Source of the DNA: Paracoccus sp. (in: a-proteobacteria)
GTDB taxonomy: Bacteria > Pseudomonadota > Alphaproteobacteria > Rhodobacterales > Rhodobacteraceae
DNA length: 64,000 nucleotides
Direction of reading: 5' to 3'
Assembly (NCBI RefSeq): GCF_030538655.1
Contig: NZ_JAUNTO010000014.1
Location: 1-64,000, forward strand
Each line of letters starts with the position of its first letter. Position 1 is the stretch's first letter. The translations under genes and the position numbers were made by a program. A model generated the notes under the pieces. It had not been told where the DNA came from, ran no database searches, and saw nothing but the letters and a program-made list of their open reading frames with translations. Of the stretch, positions 57,544 to 64,000 are shown one piece after another.

Positions 57544-60500
57544 ATGAAGATCGAACGTCGTTTCACCACCGAAGCCGCTGGCGCCTACGGCGGCATCGAA
57601 TTCACCACCACCACCAGTGAAATCCGCAACCCGGATGGCAAGGTCGTGTTTCATAACGATCAGGTCGAGGTGCCCAAGGGCTGGTCGCAGGTCGCCAGCG
57701 ACGTGATCGCGCAGAAATATTTCCGCAAGGCGGGCATCCCGGCTGTGCTGAAGCGGGTGCGGGAAAAGGACGTGCCGGAATTCCTGTGGCGCTCGGTTCC
57801 CGATGAGGCCGCGCTGGCCAAGCTGCCCGAGGGGGACCGCTTTGGCGGCGAAACCAGCGCCCGGCAGGTGTTCGACCGTCTGGCCGGCGCTTGGGCCTAT
57901 TGGGGCTGGAAGGGCGGCTATTTCACCGCTGAATCCGACGCCCGCGCCTATTACGACGAGATGCGCTTTATGCTGGCCCGGCAGATGGCCGCGCCGAACA
58001 GCCCGCAATGGTTCAACACCGGCCTGCATTGGGCCTACGGCATCGACGGTCCGTCGCAGGGTCATTTCTATGTCGATTACAAGACCGGCAAGCTGGTCAA
58101 ATCCGACAGCGCCTATGAACACCCGCAGCCGCACGCCTGCTTTATCCAGTCGGTCAGCGATGATCTGGTGAACGAGGGCGGGATCATGGATCTGTGGGTC
58201 CGCGAGGCGCGTCTGTTCAAATACGGCAGCGGCACCGGCACCAACTTTTCATCCTTGCGCGGCGAGGGGGAAAAGCTGTCGGGCGGTGGCAAATCCTCGG
58301 GGCTGATGGGGTTCCTCAAGATCGGCGACCGGGCAGCGGGCGCGATTAAATCGGGCGGCACCACCCGCCGCGCGGCCAAGATGGTGATCTGCGACATGGA
58401 TCACCCCGACATCGAAGCCTTCATCAACTGGAAGGTGATCGAGGAACAAAAGGTTGCCTCGCTGGTCGCCGGGTCCAAGGCGCATGAGGCGCGGCTGAAC
58501 GAGATCTTCGCCGCAATCCGCGAATGGGATGGCGCGATTGATGCCGCGACCGACCCCGCACAGAACGCGGCGCTGAAAGCCGCGATCCGCGCCGCGAAAA
58601 AGGCGATGATCCCGGAAACCTATATCAACCGAGTTCTGCAATATGCGCGGCAGGGCTTTGATTCGATTGAATTTCCGACCTATGATACCGATTGGGACTC
58701 GGAAGCCTATATCAGCGTGTCGGGGCAGAACTCGAACAACTCGGTCCGGGTGACGGACAGCTTTTTGCAAGCCGTGCGTGAGGATCAGCCGTGGGAATTG
58801 CTGCGCCGCACCGATGGCGGCGTGGCGAAAACCGTCAGCGCGCGCGAGCTGTGGGACCAGATCGGCCATGCCGCATGGGCCTGCGCCGATCCGGGCATCC
58901 AGTTCCACGATACGGTCAACGCCTGGCACACCTGCCCCGAGGATGGGGCGATCCGCGGCTCGAACCCGTGCAGCGAATATATGTTCCTTGACGATACGGC
59001 CTGTAATCTGGCCTCGATGAACCTGCTGACCTTCTGGGCGGATGGGCAATTCGACGCCGACGCCTATATCCACGCCACGCGCCTGTGGACGCTGACGCTG
59101 GAAATCAGCGTGCTGATGGCGCAATTCCCGTCCAAGGAGATCGCGCAGCGGTCCTATGAATTCCGCACGCTTGGCCTTGGCTATGCCAATATCGGCGGCC
59201 TCTTGATGAACATGGGGCTGGGTTATGACAGCGATCAGGGCCGGGCGCTGTGCGGTGCGCTGACCGCGCTGATGACCGGCGTTTCCTATGCGACCAGTGC
59301 CGAAATTGCGGGCGAATTGGGTGCTTTCCCCGGCTATGCCAAGAACGCCGACCACATGCTGCGGGTGATCCGCAACCACCGCGCGGCGGCCTATAACGGC
59401 AGCTATGAGGGCGTGAACGTCAACCCGGTCGCGCTGGATGCAGCGAACTGCCCCGATGCGCGGCTGGTCGATCTGGCCCGCAGCGCATGGGACGTCGCGC
59501 TGCGTCTTGGCGAGGCGCATGGCTATCGCAACGCGCAGGCCACGGTGATCGCGCCGACCGGCACCATCGGCTTGGTGATGGATTGCGACACCACCGGGAT
59601 TGAACCCGATTTTGCTCTGGTCAAGTTCAAGAAACTGGCGGGTGGCGGCTATTTCAAGATCATCAACCAGTCGGTGCCTGCGGCGCTGACCGCGCTTGGC
59701 TATGGCTCGGCCCAGATCGAGGAAATCATCGCCTATGCCGTCGGCCACGCCAGCCTTGGCAACTGCCCCGGCATTAACCACACCGCGCTGACCGGCCACG
59801 GTTTTGGCCCGCGCGAGCTGGAAAAAGTCGATGCCGCGCTGGCCAGTGCTTTTGACATCCGCTTTGTGTTCAACCAATGGACCCTGGGCGAAGCTTTTTG
59901 CCGCGAAACCCTTGGCATTCCTGCGGAAAAGCTGGCCGATCCGGGCTTTGACCTGCTGCGCCACCTCGGCTTTACCAAGGCGCAGATCGACGCCGCCAAC
60001 GACCATGTGTGCGGCACCATGACGCTGGAAGGCGCGCCCTTCCTGAAACCCGAACATTACGCGGTGTTCGATTGCGCCAACCAATGCGGCAAGCGCGGCA
60101 CTCGTTACTTGTCGGTGGACAGCCATATCCGCATGATGGCGGCGGCGCAGAGCTTTATCTCGGGCGCGATTTCCAAGACGATCAACATGCCCAATGACGC
60201 GACCATCACCGACGCGCTGGCCGCCTATGAACTGTCGTGGAGCCTGGGGATCAAGGCGAATGCGCTGTATCGCGACGGGTCCAAACTGTCGCAGCCGCTG
60301 GCCTCTGCGCTGGTCGAGGATGACGATGAAGCCGCCGAAATTCTGGAAACCGGCAGCCCGCAGGAAAAGGCGGCGGTGATCGCGGAAAAGGTGGTCGAAA
60401 AGATCATCATCAAGGAAATGGTCCGCAGCCACCGGGAAAAACTGCCCGGCCGCCGCAAGGGCTATACGCAAAAGGCGGTGGTCGGCGGGCACAAGGTCTA

Positions 60501-61188
60501 TCTGCGCACCGGCGAATATGACGACGGCAAGCTGGGCGAGATCTTCATTGACATGCACAAGGAAGGTGCTGGCTTCCGGGCGATGATGAACAACTTTGCC
60601 ATCGCCGTGTCGGTCGGCCTGCAATACGGCGTCCCGCTGGAGGAGTTCGTCGATGCCTTCACCTTCACCCGGTTCGAACCGGCGGGCATGGTGCAGGGCA
60701 ATGACAGCATCAAGAACGCTACGTCCATTCTGGATTATGTGTTCCGCGAACTGGCCGTCAGCTATCTGGACCGCACCGATCTGGCGCATGTGAAACCGGC
60801 GGGGGCCAGTTTTGATGAACTGGGCGGCGGTGAAAAGGAAGGGCAGACCAATGTTGCCCCGGTCAGCGAAAATGCCGAGCTTAAGTCGCTGACAATGCTG
60901 AAACAAATCAGTTCGGCGGGCTATCTGCGCAAGCGTCTGCCGCAGGAACTGATGGTGCTGCAAGGCGGGGCCTCGCAGGTGGCTATGGCCGTCGGGATGG
61001 CCGAGGATGCGGCGGTGTTTCAGGCCGCAAGTGTGACAGCGACCACAACCAGCATGGATGCCCGCACCAAGGCCCGGATGCAGGGATACGAAGGCGATCC
61101 CTGTGGCGAATGCGGCAATTACACGCTGGTCCGCAACGGCACCTGTATGAAGTGTAACACCTGCGGCGGCACCTCTGGGTGCAGCTAA
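57544..61188 (+). CDS. nrdJ: Adenosylcobalamin-dependent (class II) ribonucleotide reductase
   Basis: NrdJ reduces ribonucleotides to deoxyribonucleotides with a B12-generated radical, independent of oxygen. The 1214-aa protein begins [10 protein letters not shown] and has the conserved N-terminal Cys region [44 protein letters not shown] with finger-loop Cys, [20 protein letters not shown], and a C-terminal zinc-ribbon-like tail (CGECG and CMKCNTCGG) with redox Cys. The long form is typical of alphaproteobacteria. ATG 57544 is chosen over 57532 because it matches the family start and has GAGGG upstream. Confidence 0.96.
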   Translation: MKIERRFTTEAAGAYGGIEFTTTTSEIRNPDGKVVFHNDQVEVPKGWSQVASDVIAQKYFRKAGIPAVLKRVREKDVPEFLWRSVPDEAALAKLPEGDRFGGETSARQVFDRLAGAWAYWGWKGGYFTAESDARAYYDEMRFMLARQMAAPNSPQWFNTGLHWAYGIDGPSQGHFYVDYKTGKLVKSDSAYEHPQPHACFIQSVSDDLVNEGGIMDLWVREARLFKYGSGTGTNFSSLRGEGEKLSGGGKSSGLMGFLKIGDRAAGAIKSGGTTRRAAKMVICDMDHPDIEAFINWKVIEEQKVASLVAGSKAHEARLNEIFAAIREWDGAIDAATDPAQNAALKAAIRAAKKAMIPETYINRVLQYARQGFDSIEFPTYDTDWDSEAYISVSGQNSNNSVRVTDSFLQAVREDQPWELLRRTDGGVAKTVSARELWDQIGHAAWACADPGIQFHDTVNAWHTCPEDGAIRGSNPCSEYMFLDDTACNLASMNLLTFWADGQFDADAYIHATRLWTLTLEISVLMAQFPSKEIAQRSYEFRTLGLGYANIGGLLMNMGLGYDSDQGRALCGALTALMTGVSYATSAEIAGELGAFPGYAKNADHMLRVIRNHRAAAYNGSYEGVNVNPVALDAANCPDARLVDLARSAWDVALRLGEAHGYRNAQATVIAPTGTIGLVMDCDTTGIEPDFALVKFKKLAGGGYFKIINQSVPAALTALGYGSAQIEEIIAYAVGHASLGNCPGINHTALTGHGFGPRELEKVDAALASAFDIRFVFNQWTLGEAFCRETLGIPAEKLADPGFDLLRHLGFTKAQIDAANDHVCGTMTLEGAPFLKPEHYAVFDCANQCGKRGTRYLSVDSHIRMMAAAQSFISGAISKTINMPNDATITDALAAYELSWSLGIKANALYRDGSKLSQPLASALVEDDDEAAEILETGSPQEKAAVIAEKVVEKIIIKEMVRSHREKLPGRRKGYTQKAVVGGHKVYLRTGEYDDGKLGEIFIDMHKEGAGFRAMMNNFAIAVSVGLQYGVPLEEFVDAFTFTRFEPAGMVQGNDSIKNATSILDYVFRELAVSYLDRTDLAHVKPAGASFDELGGGEKEGQTNVAPVSENAELKSLTMLKQISSAGYLRKRLPQELMVLQGGASQVAMAVGMAEDAAVFQAASVTATTTSMDARTKARMQGYEGDPCGECGNYTLVRNGTCMKCNTCGGTSGCS

Positions 61189-61313
61189 GAATAGCGGGGC
61201 TGGCTTTGGCCGGCCCCATTCGTTTGTCAGGCTGGCTGCGCGGTCCCCATGTTCCGGCCGCGCCCTATCCGAGCAGCAGCCAGCGCCCCGGCAGAAGGCG
61301 CGCCTGACATCAG

Positions 61314-61351
61314 CCCCCCGTGTGTGGCAGCGCACGGGGGGCACTTTTTTG
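61314..61351 (+). terminator. Terminator downstream of nrdJ
   Basis: CCCCCCGTG (61314-61322) pairs with CACGGGGGG (61333-61341), followed after CAC by TTTTTT. It closes the nrdJ transcript about 125 bp after the stop; a GGGGCTGGC/GGCCGGCCCC-like hairpin lies nearer the stop. Confidence 0.85.
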
Positions 61352-61432
61352 TGCGATGCGTAGGCGAGTGGTCAGCCGCGCCATGCAACGGCAGCGTGCG
61401 GTGCTGTGCAACGATCTGGGCGGATCAGGGTG

Positions 61433-61455
61433 AAAAACCCAGTAATTGCTGGGTT
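61433..61455 (-). terminator. Minus-strand intrinsic terminator of an unassigned transcript
   Basis: On the minus strand AACCCAG (61455-61449), a 6-nt loop and CTGGGTT (61442-61436) are followed by more T. No gene on the minus strand lies upstream of it within the gap, so either a small RNA ends here or the folC/accD readthrough is stopped. Confidence 0.6.
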
Positions 61456-61460
61456 CAGCG

Positions 61461-61515
61461 CCGCACAGAACGTGCACAGCCTGTGCACAAGCTGTACACA
61501 GGCTGTGCACAGACA
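61461..61515. repeat. Tandem 11-bp repeats
   Basis: Units of 11 bp start at 61461, 61472, 61483, 61494 and 61505. The four clear units are GTGCACAGCCT, GTGCACAAGCT, GTACACAGGCT and GTGCACAGACA; the first (CCGCACAGAAC) is degenerate. The period of one helical turn places TGTGCACA-type palindromes on the same DNA face. Confidence 0.8.
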
Positions 61516-61611
61516 AATGCGCGAAAGGCTGTCAGACGGGATGGCTGTGACCTTGCTCTGGTCGGGCTGGGGCTGATCTGTTGAGCGGATGGAAGCTTGC
61601 TGCGGTAATGC

Positions 61612-61640
61612 CCCCTGACGCGCCGGCAAACGGTCAGGGG
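61612..61640. other. Hairpin in the nrdJ-folC gap
   Basis: CCCCTGAC (61612-61619) pairs with GTCAGGGG (61633-61640). No T-run follows. Function unknown. Confidence 0.5.
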
Positions 61641-61778
61641 ATCTGTTCCCGAACTGCCTCGTCTCTCTTACAGAGGAATTTCAAACCGAACCGACGGGGT
61701 TAACCCTTTCGAAAGACCAGGCTGCTATACAGGCTGCACGGAACAGGCGGGGACGCCGATGGCCGTAACGAGAGACGC

Positions 61779-61814
61779 CGCACCTCGCGCTGCCTGTGGC
61801 AGTTGCGAGGTGCG
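61779..61814. other. Long hairpin in the nrdJ-folC gap
   Basis: CGCACCTCGC (61779-61788) pairs with GCGAGGTGCG (61805-61814), with an inner CTGCC/GGCAG stem and TGT loop, 15 pairs in all. No gene is evident around it. Confidence 0.6.
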
Positions 61815-61819
61815 TGCCT

Positions 61820-62095
61820 GATCAGCCTTCTCGCCTCTTTCCCCTTTTGCTCACCCACCGCGTCTTTGTCTTTCGTTTCCAAATATCCCGGGGGAATCTG
61901 GTGCTTGCGCCAGATGGGGGCTGGCCCCCCGTCGCTGCGGGATGCAATCTCAGCCTGACCAGCCTTCGTGTCTCTTCCCCCCTTGCTCACCCACCGCGTC
62001 TTTGTCTTTCGTTTCCAAATATCCCGGGGGGAATCTGGCGCTTGCGCCAGATGGGGGGCTGGCCCCCCATTGTCGCAGGACGCAATTTCAGCCGT
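61820..62095. repeat. Imperfect tandem duplication carrying two GGATATTT elements (copies 3a, 3b)
   Basis: Two copies of about 137 bp lie head to tail (61820-61956 and 61957 to about 62095). Each contains, in minus orientation, the element seen after murD: TCTTTCGTTTCCAAATATCC, a G/C-run, the stem ATCTGG(C/T)GC/GCGCCAGAT and GGGGGCTGGCCCCC. The element cores are 61867-61930 and 62003-62068. The second copy touches the folC 3' end. Confidence 0.85.
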
Positions 62096-63359
62096 TGTCG
62101 CGCAGCACGCGTCCGGCCAGATACAGCGATCCGCAGATCAGGATGCGGGCCTGCGGGGCGATGGCGGTAATGTCGCGGATCGCCTGTTCCACTGTATCTG
62201 CTGTGCGGGCGTCGATTCCGGCGCTTTGGGCGGCGGCGGCGGTATCTGCTGCGGGCAGCGTGTTTGGTTCGCCGGGGATGGGAACGGCGGTCAGGGTTGT
62301 GACTTGGGTGGCCAGCGGCTGCATATAGCCGGTGACGTCCTTGGTGTTCAGCATGCCGCAGATCAGATGCGTGGGGCGGTGGGGCAGGGCGGCCAGCGTC
62401 CTGGCGACAGCGGCGCCACCGGCGGGGTTATGGCCACCGTCCAGCCACAGTTCAACATTCGGCCCGGCCGCGTCAATCAGAGGGCCACGGCGCAGGCGCT
62501 GCATCCGGGCGGGCCAATCGGCGCGGGTGACGGCGGCGCGGGCCATATCTTCATCGGCACCCAGTTCGCGCAGGGCGGCAAGGGCGGTTCCGGCGTTGTC
62601 GATCTGATGCGGGCCGGGCAGATTGGGCAGTGGCAGGTCCAAAAGCCCGCGTTCGTCGCGATAGATCAGCGCATCCCCTTCACGCGCCGCCGTCCAGTGC
62701 TGGCCTGACGCGATCAATGGGGCGAACAGGCGTTCCGCCCGCGCCTCGATCACGGTTTGAGCGTCGTCTTGCTGAGGGCCAACCACACAGGGCACACGGT
62801 GCTTGATGATTCCGGCTTTTTCGCTCGCGATCTCGGGCAGGGTTTCACCCAGATATTGCGTGTGGTCGATGCTGACCGGGGTGATGATGGTCAGGCGCGG
62901 GGTGTCGATCACGTTGGTGGCATCCAGCCGCCCGCCCAGCCCGACTTCGAGCAATGTGTAATCCGCCGGGGTGCGGGCAAAGGCCAGAAAGGCTGCTGCC
63001 GTGGTGATTTCAAAGAAAGTGATCGGCGCGCCTGCATTGGCCGCCTCGCATTCCTCGAGCGTTGCGGAGAGGGTGTCTTCGGCGATCAGCGTCCCCGCCA
63101 GCCGGATGCGTTCGTGGAACCGCGCCAGATGCGGCGAGGTATAGGCGTGGACCCGCTTGCCCCCGGCTTCCAGCCCGGCGCGGATCATTGCTTGCGTGCT
63201 GCCTTTGCCGTTGGTTCCGGCGATATGGATCACCGGCGGGATGTGGCGTTCGGGATTGCCGAGCGCGGCCAGCAGGCGGTGCATCCGGTCCAGCGACAGG
63301 TCGATGATTTTGGGGTGCAGCCCCATCAGCCGGTCAAGGATGGCATCGCTGTTTTGCAT
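62088..63359 (-). CDS. folC: Folylpolyglutamate/dihydrofolate synthase
   Basis: FolC adds glutamate to dihydropteroate and folates. The Mur-ligase-like P-loop HIAGTNGKGSTQAMI near residue 45, YTSPHLARFHERI, and LEVGLGGRLDATNVID are family signatures, with LDGGHNPAGG in the C-terminal domain. From ATG 63359 it is 423 aa; an upstream GTG at 63365 would add two residues. It follows accD on the minus strand with 57 bp between, filled by a repeat element. Confidence 0.95.
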   Translation of the reverse strand: MQNSDAILDRLMGLHPKIIDLSLDRMHRLLAALGNPERHIPPVIHIAGTNGKGSTQAMIRAGLEAGGKRVHAYTSPHLARFHERIRLAGTLIAEDTLSATLEECEAANAGAPITFFEITTAAAFLAFARTPADYTLLEVGLGGRLDATNVIDTPRLTIITPVSIDHTQYLGETLPEIASEKAGIIKHRVPCVVGPQQDDAQTVIEARAERLFAPLIASGQHWTAAREGDALIYRDERGLLDLPLPNLPGPHQIDNAGTALAALRELGADEDMARAAVTRADWPARMQRLRRGPLIDAAGPNVELWLDGGHNPAGGAAVARTLAALPHRPTHLICGMLNTKDVTGYMQPLATQVTTLTAVPIPGEPNTLPAADTAAAAQSAGIDARTADTVEQAIRDITAIAPQARILICGSLYLAGRVLRDNG

Positions 63360-63370
63360 CGGCACACACC

Positions 63371-63421
63371 GGGGGCGCTTCGCCCCCCGGACCCCCAGAG
63401 GATATTTAAGGACAGAAGATG
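63371..63421. repeat. Dispersed GGATATTT intergenic element, copy 4
   Basis: Stem GGGGGCG/CGCCCCC (63371-63377, 63381-63387), C-run, then GAGGATATTTAAGGACAGAA. It fills the accD-folC gap in plus orientation, opposite to the two genes. Confidence 0.7.
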
Positions 63422-63422
63422 C

Positions 63423-64000
63423 TCAGACCGTTTCTGCTGGCGGTTCTGCCGGGGCCGGTGCGGGCAGGTCGCCGGCCACGGGGGCGGGCAGATGTGTCAT
63501 CATGCGGATGATCGAGATCAGTTCGTCGCGCAGGTTTTTGCGGTGGGTCACGCGGTCCAGCATTCCGTGTTCCAGCAGGTATTCGGCACGCTGGAACCCT
63601 TCGGGCAGTTTTTCGCGGATGGTCTGTTCGATTACGCGCGGCCCGGCAAAGCAGATCAGCGCGCCCGGTTCGGCGATCTGGACATCGCCCAGCATGGCAT
63701 AGCTGGCGGTGACGCCGCCGGTGGTGGGGTGGGTCAGCACGACGATATAGGGCAGCCCGGCCTCGCGCAGCATTTCGACGGCGACGGTGGTGCGCGGCAT
63801 TTGCATCAGCGACAGGATGCCTTCTTGCATCCGCGCGCCGCCTGCGGCCGAGAACAGCACCAGCGGGCGTTTTAGTTTCACGGCGCGTTCGGCGGCGGCG
63901 ATGATGGCGTTGCCGACATACATGCCCATCGACCCGCCCATAAAGCTGAAGTCCTGCGCGGCGGCGATGATGGGGGTGCGGCCCATCTCGCCCTCGGCCA
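63423..64000 (-). CDS. accD: Acetyl-CoA carboxylase carboxyltransferase beta subunit (3' part)
   Basis: This is the C-terminal part (about 192 residues) of AccD, which with AccA transfers the carboxyl group from biotin to acetyl-CoA for fatty-acid synthesis. The crotonase-fold segments [35 protein letters not shown] and [17 protein letters not shown] are clear. The start and the N-terminal zinc ribbon lie beyond the window. The Ala/Pro-rich tail is longer than in E. coli. accD-folC is a common order. Confidence 0.95.
   Translation of the reverse strand, partial: AEGEMGRTPIIAAAQDFSFMGGSMGMYVGNAIIAAAERAVKLKRPLVLFSAAGGARMQEGILSLMQMPRTTVAVEMLREAGLPYIVVLTHPTTGGVTASYAMLGDVQIAEPGALICFAGPRVIEQTIREKLPEGFQRAEYLLEHGMLDRVTHRKNLRDELISIIRMMTHLPAPVAGDLPAPAPAEPPAETV

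Noticed and set aside
58249..61344. A 1031-codon minus-strand frame opposite nrdJ.
   Set aside because: Antisense shadow of a strongly conserved gene; no ribosome site or recognisable domain.
61700..61990. A 96-codon minus-strand frame in the nrdJ-folC gap.
   Set aside because: It runs through the duplicated intergenic element and has no protein-like character.

Overview
The window is GC-rich chromosomal DNA from an alphaproteobacterium, most likely a Rhodobacterales close to Paracoccus or Rhodobacter. The evidence is gene content: a ccoNOQP cbb3 oxidase operon, a complex I NDUFS4-type subunit, coenzyme B12-dependent NrdJ, phosphatidylcholine synthase, a VPLPA-CTERM protein, a DUF2484-type gene behind murC, and a DUF1127 gene followed by CCUCCUCCC-loop small RNAs, an arrangement known from Rhodobacter sphaeroides (CcaF1-CcsR1-4). 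There is no prophage, no intact insertion sequence and no CRISPR array. Most genes are housekeeping and the identifications are by family motifs read directly.

Layout. 1-2610: end of ccoN, then ccoO, ccoQ, ccoP. 2808-4423 (minus): DUF1127/ccaF1-like gene, then an array of twelve CCUCCUCCC-loop hairpins, then rlmJ. 4790-6625: mrp, and convergent to it a ceramidase-family membrane protein. 7015-22397: division and cell-wall (dcw) cluster mraZ-rsmH-ftsL-ftsI-murE-murF-mraY-(hypothetical)-murD-ftsW-murG-murC-two small membrane genes-murB, preceded by a leader that ends in a strong terminator and resembles the UpsM small RNA. 22659-27609: F1 ATP synthase operon atpHAGDC. 27711-34271: H-type lectin protein, hydrolase plus DsbA-like isomerase, prs, xseA, a VPLPA-CTERM protein, purD. 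34272-35053: decayed intergenic DNA with an 11-G run and a possible small RNA. 35054-38335 (minus): capsule export ATPase, capsule co-polymerase, kdsA. 38427-46583: uracil-DNA glycosylase-like, SseB, pcs, a peptide-binding protein, ubiH, HAD nucleotidase, GntR regulator, alkylbase glycosylase, esterase. 46705-53532: uvrB, two I78 inhibitor lipoproteins, sodC, NDUFS4-like, GNAT, MliC-like, tRNA-Arg(TCT), Bax inhibitor-1 family gene, quinone oxidoreductase. 53715-57063: XRE regulator, hisN, mgtE, formyl-THF cyclo-ligase. 57544-61188: nrdJ. 61189-62087: repeat-rich intergenic DNA. 62088-64000 (minus): folC and the 3' part of accD.

The strongest observation is the small-RNA array at 3635-4169. 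Twelve hairpins present GGGAGGAGG (plus strand; CCUCCUCCC in the RNA) in their loops at 38-41 bp spacing, with two 66-bp gaps. Each block of four is led by a separate GCCGG/CCGGC hairpin, so the array reads as three repeats of a four-RNA cassette of about 180 bp; four such RNAs are described in R. sphaeroides. Other points are two small dispersed intergenic motif families, a dcw cluster that stops at murB and runs into atpHAGDC without ddl-ftsQ-ftsA-ftsZ, a low-GC membrane gene inserted between mraY and murD, phased 11-bp repeats near 61480, and matching TGCA-N5-TGCA sites on both sides of an XRE gene.
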